Part shown: positions 23,801-35,800 of the stretch, in pieces | How positions within the stretch are numbered: the first letter of the stretch is position 1 | How the letters are laid out: each line of letters begins with the position of its first letter | DNA from: Bubalus kerabau | Taxonomy: Eukaryota; Chordata; Mammalia; Artiodactyla; Bovidae | Length of the DNA stretch: 64,000 bases | Reading direction: 5' to 3' | Assembly (NCBI RefSeq): GCF_029407905.1 | Contig: NC_073628.1 | Location: 88,532,501-88,596,500 of the forward strand | Program-made: the position numbers and the translations under genes | Notes under the pieces: model-generated | Told to the model about the DNA's origin: nothing | Database searches by the model: none | What the model saw: the letters and a program-made list of their open reading frames with translations, nothing else

Positions 23801-26800
23801 TTTTTTTTTTAACTTTCTCTTTCTCTCTTAAAGCTCTCCCATGAGTTTTAGAGCCCATATTCTAAGTGAGGATAATTTTATATTCAGGAACATATCACAT
23901 GAAAGATGAAAAGCCTGTATGGTAATTTTTCTTGCAATGAGGTACATAACACATGAAGTTATCATTCACATGATTTCCATATAAGAGTTTCATATTATTT
24001 TTAAAAAACTATTGTAATTTGATACATTCAACAAAGTCAGCTGATTTAAATTCTCAAAAGTAGAACATGTGACTTTGGTAGAAAAGAATGTCTTAAAATT
24101 GTGGCAGCTTTCCTCTTTAAAAAGTGATGCCAAATTTCTATTGGATAGTAACAGTTTAAATCTCATTTAATCTAGTTTTACTTTGGTATTTTCCTATATT
24201 TACAATCTTATTAAAGTATTTAGCCAAAAATCATTGTTTTGGTTATTTATTCTGGCATTTTCTTGCATTTTTTTTTTTTTTAACTTAAAATTTTTTCTTT
24301 CAGTCTCGTAGTGTGGATAAGCAACATGCTGTAATCAATTATGATGCCTCTACTGATGAACATTTGGTGAAAGATTTAGGCAGTCTAAATGGGGTAAGTT
24401 AAGAGTTTTGTTTTTGTCTTATTTGACTTTTTGTTTAATATTGTAAGAAAACAGATAAAAACACAAAATCTTGTTTGTGTTTTATTTCCTTTTCTTTAGT
24501 GTGCACCTACTTTTAAGTGCTTACTAGGTACATAGCACTTTGAGGACCTTATGCTAGAATATGAATGTGGCTTACGTTCCCAAGAAACCCTCTTGGTGGT
24601 TAATACTTAAAGGAATTCAGATGGTTGTTGGTTGTTATTATCTAATGGTTAAAGAAAAAAAAAAGGCTTCTTTAAGGAAGTAAGAGGAGGGCTTGTCTTT
24701 ACTGAATGACTTGAATTTATATGTGAGAAAAGAGTGGTAAGTCATGACAGTAAGAATTCAGAAAAGCAGTCTTTGAGAGACATAATTGTCATGCGTGTGG
24801 GTTAACTTTGGGCAAAAAAAAAAAAAAGATGCAAATATGGTTTGGTGTTAGATCGTTGAAGAATCTTCTAGATTAGAGTACAAAGGAGTGAAACACATTC
24901 ATTTACCTTAACAAATGTGGTGTGTTGTCTAAACTCTAGTGTCTGTTGTTGCTTCTTTGGAGTCCTACATTGAAAATTTTTGTGTTATTACAGTGAATTT
25001 TTTCCCCTAATTCTTCAATTGATTTTTCTACATTGGCAGAATGTAAGTAGCTGCAGTGTAAGAGAATGCTGACATGTTGAATAATTTATCTTATTTCTTC
25101 TCAGTTTTCTCATGGCTTTGCTAACAAAAACAAATAAAATGTTGTTGCGATCTGTGCTTTGAAATTCTTTAAAAGAATTTCACAGAATTAAATGTGTCTA
25201 GGCAATGGCAACCCACTCCAGTACTCTTGCCTGGAAAATCCCATGGACGGAGGAGCCTGGTAGGCTGCAGTCCATGGGGTCTCTAGGAGTCGGACACGAC
25301 TGAGGGACTTCACTTTCACTTTTCACTTGCATGCATTGGAGAAGGAAATGGCAACCCACTCCAGTGTTCTTGCCTGGAGAATCCCAGGGACAGGGGAGCC
25401 TGGTGGGCTGCCGTCTATGGGGTCGTACAGAGTCGGACATGACTGAAGCAACTTAGCAGCAGCAGCAACTACTTTGTTGTTATTGTTTGTCTTTCTCGTT
25501 GGTCTATAAGCTGCAAAAGGGTAAGAATTTTTGCATACATATTCATAAAGGATATTCATAAATTATATTAAAAATATGTTCTGTTTTGATGGCGTCTTTG
25601 TCTTTTTTTGGTATCAGGATAGACTGGCCTCAGGATGAATTGGGAAGTGTTCCCTTTTTTTTCCATAATTTTGGAGGAGTTTGAGAAGGATTGGTGTTAA
25701 TTTGGTAGAATTCACTGTTGAAATTATCTGGTACTAGTCTTCTCTTTGGAGAAGGCAATGGGACCCCACTCCAGTACTCTTGCCTGGAAAATCCCATGGG
25801 CAGAGGAGCCTGGTAGGCTGCAGTCCATGGGGTCGCTAAGAGTCGGACACGACTGAGCGACTTCACTTTCACTTTTCACTTTCATGCATTGGAGAAGGAA
25901 ATGGCAACCCACTCCAGTGTTCTTGCTTGGAGAATCCCAGGGACGGGGGGGCCTGGTGGGCTGCCGTCTCTGGGGTTGCACAGAGTTGGACATGACTGAA
26001 GCAACTTAGCAGCAGCAGCAGCATACTTCTTCTAACTGGTACTGAAGTAAAGCTCTCACTGTTTGCAGATGACATGATCCTCTACATAAAAAACCCCAAA
26101 GACTCCACCAGAAAATTACTAGAACTAATCAATGACTATAGTAAAGTTGCAGGATATAAAATCAACACACAGAAATCCCTTGCATTCCTATACACTAATA
26201 ATGAGAAAACAGAAAGAGAAATTAAGGAAACAATTCCATTCACCATTGCAACAAAAAGAATAAAATACTTAGGAATATATCTACCTAAAGAATCTAAAGA
26301 CCTATATATAGAAAACTATAAAACACTGGTGAAAGAAATCAAAGAGGACACTAACAGATGGAGAAATATACCATGTTCATGGATTGGAAGAATCAATATA
26401 GTGAAAATGAGTATACTACCCAAAGCAATCTATAGCTTCAATGCAATCCCTATCAAGCTACCAACAGCATTCTTCACCGAGCTAGAACAAATAATTTCAC
26501 AATTTGTATGGAAAAACAAAAAACCTCGAATAGCCAAAGCGATCTTGAGAAAGAAGAATGGAACTGGAGGAATCAACCTACCTGACTTCAGGCTCTACTA
26601 CAAAGCCACAGTTATCAAGACAGTATGGTACTGGCACAAAGACAGAAATATAGATCAATGGAACAAAATAGAAAGCCCAGAGATAAATCCACGCACATAT
26701 GGACACCTTATCTTTGACAAAGGAGGCAAGAATATACAATGGATTAAAGACAATCTCTTTAACAAGTGGTGCTAGGAACTCTGGTCAACCACTTGTAAAA

Positions 26801-29800
26801 GAATGAAACTAGAACACTTTCTAACACCATACACAAAAATAAACTCAAAATGGATTAAAGATCTCAACGTAAGACCAGAAACTATAAAACTCCTAGAGGA
26901 GAACATAGGCAAAACACTCTCTGACATACATCACAGCAGGATCCTCTATGACCCACCTCCCAGAATATTGGAAATAAAAGCAAAAATAAACAAATGGGAC
27001 CTAATTAACCTTAAAAGCTTCTGCACATCAAAGGAAACTATTAGCAAGGTGAAAAGACAGCCTTCAGAATGGGAGAAGATAATAGCAAATGAAGCAACTG
27101 ACAAACAACTAATCTCGAGAATATACAAGCAACTCCTACAGCTCAACTCCAGAAAAATAAATGACCCAATCAAAAAATGGGCCAAAGAACTAAATAGACA
27201 TTTCTCCAAAGAAGACATACAGATGGCTAACAAACACATGAAAAGATGCTCAACATCACTCATTATCAGAGAAATGCAAATCAAAACCACTATGAGGTAC
27301 CATTTCACACCAGTCAGAATGGCTGCGATCCAAAAGTCTACAAGTAATAAATGCTGGAGAGGGTGTGGAGAAAAGGGAACCCTCTTACACTGTTGGTGGG
27401 AATGCAAACTAGTACAGCCACTATGGAGAACAGTGTGGAGATTTCTTAAAAAACTGGAAATAGACCTGCCTTATGATCCAGCAATCCCACTGCTGGGCAT
27501 ACACACTGAGGAAACCAGAAGGGAAAGAGACACGTGTACCCCAATGTTCATTGCAGCACTGTTTATAATAGCCAGGACATGGAAGCAACCTAGATGTCCA
27601 TCAGCAGATGAATGGATAAGAAAGCAGTGGTACATATACACAATGGAGTATTATTCAGCCATTAAAAAGAATACATTTGAATCAGTTCTAATGAGGTGGA
27701 TGAAACTGGAGCCTATTATACAGAGTGAAGTAAGCCAGAAAGAAAAACACCAATACAGTATACTAACGCATATATATGGAATTTAGAAAGATGGTAACAA
27801 TAACCCTGTGTACGAGACAGCAAAAGAGACTCTGATGTATAGAACAGTCTTATGGACTCTGTGAGAGAGGGAGAGGGTGGGAAGATTTGGGAGAATGGCA
27901 TTGAAACATGTAAAATATCATGTATGAAACGAGTTGCCAGTCCAGGTTCGATGCACGATACTGGATGCTTGGGGCTGGTGCACTGGGACGACCCAGAGGG
28001 ATGGAATGGGGAGGGAGGAGGGAGGAGGGTTCAGGATGGGGAACACATGTATACCTGTGGCGGATTCATTTTGATATTTGGCAAAACTAATACAGTTATG
28101 TAAAGTTTAAAAATAAAATAAAATCTAAAAAAAACAAAAAGCAAATATAAAAAAAAATAAAGTAATTATTGATATATATAAAAAATATATATATACCATT
28201 AAACATTATGTGAAAAAACATGCAGAAATTTGGCAAATGTGGTAATTTTTTTTTTTCTTTTCTGAATTGGCCTGCTCCTGAAGGACATTTATGTTTATTC
28301 ATTGAGATACATTTTTGGAAGCATGTTTTTCTCTTAGTTTTATTCATCCCTTTCTTTGTTTCCTCTGACACATAATTAAGTTTTAATTCCTCGTGTTTGA
28401 ACTGAAACACCACATATTCGGCATCACCCGCTTTTCCAGATTTATGCTCCATCACATTTTCCTTACCATGCCTCCAAAAAAGTAGTTTTCCTATGATGCT
28501 GTCTCCTTCTGCAAATAATCTGTTAGATTTTCTGCAGCCTAGTCATTCTTGCATGTGCCTTGTCATATGTCATACTTTTTTTTTTTAATTGGAGGCTAAT
28601 TACTTTACATTATTGTGGTGGTTTTTGCCATACGTTCCACATCCTCCTGAAGGCAGAAAAAAAAAGGTATTGAAGAATATTAACTCGTTGATGTAGTTAA
28701 CATGTTGAATGATGAAGATAGAGGAAATAGGCAGATAAAATAGAAATTGTTCTAACGTGGGGCATGTAAGTACGCAATTTGGATTCTGAGGTGCTGTTTC
28801 CTTGTCCACACCTACAGACTTCTGTTTTAATCTCTGTCTCAGGTGCTTTATCAGCCTTGCTAATGCAAGGTTTAATAATCTGCTTGTGAATCTGCTTGTG
28901 AATATCTGCCACCGTGTTAGACTTTGTGTTCTTCTGAACAGACAGTTCCTGGGCCTTTTGCTTCGGTAAACACACCACAGTGCCTGAACCCAGTGAATCT
29001 TTTTGAATGGAATTGAATGAATTTTCTGTAGAAAGACTTTATAGAGAAATTTTTAATCCACTTCCATATGTGGAATGTTTTAAAAATGTTATAGTCTGCT
29101 TTTAAAACTAGAAAATTTAATCTTGACCACAGCACTCATCTTAGGTGTCTTTACATTATATCTTGGAAAATAATAAGTGAGAATTAACATTCGTGTTTTA
29201 GTCTTTTAAAACATTGTGACCAAATATAAAAATTATGGATGTAGGTTATAAAAAATCAGGTGAAATATTAACTTCTAAGTTTATCAGAGCTGACCTTTCT
29301 TGTAATTTGATTGTACTCAATAATTTTCTGAAATACAGTAACTCAGAGAGAGTAACATCTTCATTTTGAACTTGAAATCAGGACCTAGATTTGAATCTCA
29401 GTCTGTAACTTACGAGCATGATAACATTGAACAAATTACTTAAACCCTCTGAAATTCCATTTCCTCATATATATTCATAGTTGTGCAAATGCAATGAGTT
29501 GTGGTTCATGGGGTCACAAAGAGTCAGACACGACTGAGCAACTGAACTGAATGAGTTGAAGTTTATGAATGTGAAGACTCAACACAAAATTTAGTTACCT
29601 GAATTCATTTTTAGAATAGTGAAACCATAATTCTTGCTTTATAGTAGTGTTGTAATGATTAAATGTGACAATATATGTGAGTATCTGTCTGTTATAGAAC
29701 TTTAAAATGTTACACAAATAATAAATGCACTATTACCCAAATGAATAGCCTAGGAAATATGCCAGAATGGACTCTGGTAGCCAAAGTCTGTGAACTACCA

Positions 29801-32800
29801 GCTGTCATGCATTTTATTCATAGAAAACTTGGCTGTCAGAGGTGCAGGTGCTCCAGAGCATGGAGGAAGCAGGAAGAACTGGAGGCAAACAAGAGCTCTC
29901 ATAGAAAAGAGAAGACTCGAGGAGCTCGCAGGGAAACAGCCCACTAACATAAGCTACAGAAGCAGTTCCAGCTTCCTCAAGCAGAACAGCCTCATTTCTG
30001 GTTGTAATAACGTTAAGTATGGACCTAGGTAACTTAACATTCATAGAATTTTAGAAATTTGAGCATCAGGTTAAAAGTAGTAACTTCAGAGAAGGCGCAG
30101 TGTAGTGGTATGAGCCCAGCTTGAATTCTTACTAGTGGTGTGATGCTGGACACGTCACTTAATTTTTCTGTTTCTCAATTTTTAAAAAATAGAAGTAGTA
30201 AAGTAGTACTCCTCTCAGGTAGTTGTGAATAAGTTAATAGTTTTAAACACCTAGAATAGTATGTAATAAGCATTCAGTAAGTGTTAGTTACTGGAGTTCC
30301 CTGGTGATTCAGTGGTAAAGAATCTGCCTGCCAATGCAGGAGATGGCTAATTCTATCCCTGAGTTAGGAAGATGCCCTGGAGGAGAAAATAGCAACCCAC
30401 TCCAGCATTCTTGCTCCAGTCTGTGGGGTCACAAAGAGTTGGACACGACTGAGCACGTGCACACACACACACACACACACATAGACAAGTGTTAGTTACT
30501 GCTGTTATGATAAGAAAAGCAGTTAAAACAACTTTGGCATCCTGTAGACTACCTACTTTTAGTGAATACATATGCAGTCAATTTTTTTTAAAAAGCACTA
30601 TCAACTTAATTCATAAATAGCTACCTGTGACTACCTTCACTTCTACTTCCTTTCACCCTACCCTAAAATACACTTCCAAGTTACCTAGGTCCACACTTAA
30701 CGTTATTACAACCAGAAATGAGGCTGTTCTGCTTGAGGAAGCTGGAACTGCTTCTGTAGCTTATGTTAGTGGGCTGTTTCCCTGCGAGCTCCTTGAGGCT
30801 TCTCTTTTCTATGAGAGCCCTTGTTTGCCTCCAGTTCTTCGTGCTTCCTCCGTGCTCTGGAACACCTGCACCTCTGATAGCCACCATTGGCTTTTGCCAT
30901 ACCACTCCCATCCCATTCTACCTCAGCTCCCTGTGTTCCAGCCCCTGCTGTGTCCTCTTTCACATTGCATATCCCACAGCATCAGAACAGTATATAGCAT
31001 AGAATGAGCAAGTAGGAAGGTAGTTAGGGTAGGAAGAGGACACCTTACTCGCTGGCAACATGATTGAGGTGTTGTGCTGCTGGCCACTTCCTTCAGATTT
31101 CCCAGAGCATTACTGCAGTACCTGGTCCTTATATGATTCTATACTGTCAATTATGTAATACATTCGCATTTAAATTAAATATGTTTGTCTGGTTCAGTTG
31201 GCTTCTCTAAGGGTCGTGGTTTGGATGGGGGAGTCTGGGGAGCTGACTTGGCTTGATCACCCAAGTGTTCTTGATGTGCAGTGAATGTGGGATTTGTAGT
31301 TCAGAGACCTGATTTTGAATCCCAGTAGTTCTACTTCTGAGCTCGAATCTTGATTGTGACTTCATGCTGTGTGCCTCGTTGTCCTCACCTGTCCTGCCTA
31401 CCAGCTAGATCTATGAGCAAATGATACTATGAGCATAAGAAGTAAAACCTGTTTTTCTTTCTATATCTAATTTGTTAAAATGCTTCATAGTTGATTTATA
31501 TAAATGATTTTTTTTCCTTCTGCTCTTTTAAATTTTCTCCCCTTTTATCATTTTAAACCATCAGAAGACTTTTTGCTCCCAGGTGTTCTCACTTACATTT
31601 TGAGAGATGAAACTTTGTGTCTGGCTCATATTTCCTCAGCCTTTTTTAGACTGCAGGGTATATTTCTGTCATAAATGCTAGCATGTTAAAATTATGTTTT
31701 TTAATCTCTGAAAGTTCCTAGTATATTTGTTAAAAGCAATAAGTATTTAATATTTAAGAGAGTCAAGCATTGAGCTTTGAGCAGATCTTATAGGTCATCT
31801 TAGGTCTTTTAAGTAAATATGGTATTTTAGGATGAGATGGTTTTAAATAAAATTGGTTTAGAACTGTGGCATTTCTCTTATACTGTGTATCTCTCTTCTG
31901 CATATCAGACATTTGTTAATTAATATTTTCTTTTATTCTTTTCTCTTTCATCATGCTCCTTTTCTCAAAAAGCTTTTCTCTTTTGTAATTAATATAGAAT
32001 ATGTTGGTAAACTCAAAATATAATTCTTAAAACACTCTAAAATTTGCATATTGAAAATGAGCCTGAAATTAGAGTTTATAAATGCCTGAGCTTTTGAATT
32101 TTTTTTGAATTAATTTTTCCTCCTTTCTGTGAAGCATGTTAGAAGGTTATTATTTAGGATTATTCATAAATCATGCTAATATGTGATCTTGAGTTTAGCA
32201 GTATTCTGCTGTCTCCTTATATCAGAAATAAGACTGCAGCTTCTATTTTTGTTTGTTTGTTTTTGGTAGACTTAGAAACTGGTATTCTGTGACATATTAC
32301 AAAGTGCCAGCTATGCAAAGGAATTTGAGAATATGATCATAATAGCACAACGCCTTTATGTATTTTACTTTCTAACATTCTAAACTTATTCATTGTGGAG
32401 GGAACCTTCTCAAGCAAGCTTTGATGGCCATCTCAAATCCAGTAAAATAAAGAACAAGGAAAATGAGATTCAAACAGAAAGAGTAATTTTTAGTTTCAAC
32501 TTACCAAAGGAAAGCATTGGACACTTATACAATGTCCGCATTCCAGGCAGTTAAGTATAACGTTGTTCTGTGTTTTATAAATCAAGTGGATTCCAAGTCT
32601 TTAACTTCTAGTATGTCAGGAAAAATCATCATCACCATTTACCATCTTGTGTCCAGTGGACCCTTTGAGTCTTTTTACAAATAGTTTACACAAGTAAGAA
32701 AAGATGAGAGAACAACTAGAACTTTTATTAAAAAATGAGATGTGTGTGTGTGCATGGTAAGTCACTTCAGTCATGTCCAACTCTTGTGGCCCCATGGACT

Positions 32801-35800
32801 GTAACCCATCAGGCTCCTCTGTCCATGGGATTCTCCAGGCAGGAATACTGGAGTGGATTGCCATTTCCTTCTCCAGGGGATCTTCCTGACCCAGGGACCA
32901 AACCCACATGTCTTTTGTCTCCTGCATTGGCAGGTGGATTCTTTACCCCTAATGCCTAATGCCACCTGACAGACTCCTATTTTTGTTCCATATTTTCCTG
33001 GTTTTTTAATATATGTAACACAGAATGAGTATTGTTCTTTGAGAGCCACGAATGTGTCAGTTGTCATGCATTCTGTGGGATATATATATCCATTTTATAG
33101 ATGCTGATTCAGATTTCAAGTACATCTCTCGCTGGTTCTAGTTTACTATTATTTCTAGTTTTTCTTGCTCTTGCATTATCAAAATGCATTATTTTTAAGA
33201 TTTTTGACAGTTTAAAATTTTATCAAAAAGGTCATCTTCTTTTTCTTCCATAATTGTAAAACATTACAACAGTTGCCAGATCAGTTCAATGATTTTATTT
33301 CTCTTAATACATCATCTCTTTACTAACAGTTACTTTTATATAGGTACATTTGTTCTCTTACATACTAAATCAAATAAACATTAAAGCACAAACATTAAAA
33401 AATGAGAGAAAACTGTCACAATTTCTTTTAAATTGCAGAATCGTCAGTTTTGTGTTTAAAAATACTGTGTAATTCCTCTTACTGACTTAGGCTAACTGGA
33501 TGAAAAATATTTTTTAGGGTTTTTTTTTTTTCTTTTTTTTTTAACTTTGGAAACATTCTTCTCTCATCAATTCTTGTGTTAGGCAAAATTCATCTAGGAT
33601 TATCTTCATCTGAAGACCCATGGTTTGATAGTTTGCTTATTTTGTTAACGTTTTATCATTGTTGTTATAGTCTAGAATGCTGCTCTACCTTTTGTATTTA
33701 CCCTTATAACTGAAAAGTTTCCCTTTTCTTCTTTGCCTTTATGCATGTTAAATAAAAAATGCTGAATTCTCAATTTTGCTCTTTAATAGCTTTTTGAAAA
33801 AGGGCAAAGATGCTGTCTTCAGCTTCTTGGGAAAATGATGCAATATTTTTTGGATATTGTAGTAAGAAACCGAAAGTTTGTACAGTATTTCATGATTGCA
33901 TCACCCATCTAGCTCTGTTTGATATTCACCACACTATCCATGTGTAGCTATTGAGCACTTGAAATGTGTCTAGTCTAAAAAAGAAGGTACTGAATAAAGA
34001 ATGTAAAATGCTTTCTTAATTTTTATATTCATTATTTGTTAAAATGGTACTACTTTGGATGTGTATGTTAATTAAAATATTTTATGAAAATTAATTTCAC
34101 CTCTTTTCACCTGCTAGAAAATTTAATAGTATACCTACTAATATAGTATACCTAGTATAGTATACTAGTGTGTTCTAGATAATTCTATTCTTCTGTTACT
34201 ATTTTGGTCATTTCCACAGTAAGAAATAATTGATAAAATGAAATAATTATGGGATGATGATGTTGATGAAACAGAATATTTTGAGATACAGGAAAAATAA
34301 TGTTTCTATAATGTATCGTAGATTCATGTAAGGGTCTTGTAATGTATCTTAAGTTCTTAAAAGCGTCCAAAGGACTCATATGGCAATTGTAAAATAGAAT
34401 AAGTTTTATTCAGTTTTTTTAAGTAAATTTTCATTTTCTTCTTTAAAACACTTCTAGGAATAAAAATAGTGAAAGTTCAATCCTCACCAATAATTAAAAC
34501 TGTCCAGAAAAAAAAATTGAGTCTAGTGAACCCTGATATTATATCTAGAGCTACATATTTCACCTTTTGCAATTTCTGACTTCAAGTAGAATCTTTTCTT
34601 GGAACCATTTTTAGATGCCTAAATTTGTCTTGGCAGCATAGTAGACTTAGAGGAACTGCAAGTTGGTTCTTTGTGTGTTATTTGTAATAGTAATAAAGGG
34701 CTTAATATGAAATCTTTCATTATGAAATCACTTATTACAAAATGCATTTTATGATGATACTCAAGCTGTGTTAGCCACCATTCGATCTATACTTTACAGT
34801 ATAAGGTTTGAATATTTGCTTGTCTAAAATATAATAATTCTTCAGATATTAACTTAACATCTTTTTTATCTCTTGTAGACTTTTGTGAATGATGTTAGAA
34901 TTCCAGAACAGACTTATATCACCTTGAAACTTGAAGATAAGTTGAGATTTGGATATGATATCCTTATATGATTTTGTGCATTTATTAAATTTATTCAAAA
35001 ATCTTTATTCTGGTATAAATTAAACATTTCTTCAGACATAAGAATTCATAATATAAGCATGCTGAAAGTCTCTTTGCCCTTCCAAATTAAAATTCATGTT
35101 TAAAAATAATATATTTTCTTTCTGCTTATTATGCCTGTTCCTAAAAACAATGCTGGAAAAATTGATGAACTCTTTTTTTTCTTCCTCACTCTGTATTATA
35201 GTTTCAGCAGAAATATTCCTGCGGTACCATTACATATGCACTTTTATCAAAGAACTGAGTAGAAGACAGAGTGTGTAATAGTAGCCAAATCTAGGGATTT
35301 ATTGTTATACCTTGTAGTTGAAAATTGTTTAATTAAAATGCCACAGCAACAGAAAGAACATTTACCATGAATTAAGACTGGAAAGAACATTTACTGTGAG
35401 TTGAAACTAGAATACAATTTATCTGCCAAAAGTATTTTTTTCTAATTAGAGTAATTAGGTGATTTGGAAAAAGCAAGTACTGAAATATCCAAGTTTAAGA
35501 AATGAGTGTAAACTCAGGAAGTATAGTGAAATGCTATACTTCAGAAATAGGTACTGTATCTCCAGGTGGCTAGATGTGTAGCAGATAAGCAAGCCTAAGT
35601 TTATTTATTTTACAATTATTTATTCAGTGTCTCCCATGTGCCAGACATAGTCCTTACAGTCTGGGGATGTTTTGTTGTTGTTCAGTCATGAAGTTGTATT
35701 CAACTCTTTTGTAACCCCACGGACTGTAGCCTGCCAGGCTCCTTTTGTCCATAGGATTTCCTGGGCAAGAATACTGGAATGAGTAGCCATTCCCTCCCCA

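Larger units (their letters stand above)
14844..24303 (+). other. CEP170: CEP170 intron 1 after the start codon (9,460 bases, GT-AG)
   Basis: Donor gtaatt, acceptor tttcag. It holds the repeats listed separately between 15303 and 23477. The stretches 15991-16600, 19341-21970 (apart from a GTT repeat and a weak MIR trace at 20855-20960), 22173-22816 and 23478-24260 are AT-rich with nothing I recognise. Confidence 0.9.
24394..34878 (+). other. CEP170: CEP170 intron 2 (10,485 bases, GT-AG)
   Basis: Donor gtaagt, acceptor cttgtag. It contains the elements listed from 25199 to 32968. The stretches 24400-25198, 28170-28570, 28646-29360, 30883-31280, 31441-32739 and 32969-34878 are AT-rich, with no named feature. 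28255-28980 has minus-strand open runs of unclear origin. Confidence 0.9.

Noticed and set aside
29740..31007. ORFs in the two 205-bp arms (for example 30627-31007, 126 residues)
   Set aside because: Both strands are open in both arms and the frames diverge at arm edges; no start context, splice site or domain is convincing. The inverted repeat itself is reported as a finding.
34958..34969. Possible alternative end of CEP170 at TGA 34967
   Set aside because: It would truncate the FHA fold, while the AT-AC join restores the known sequence exactly. Intron retention could still produce it at low level.
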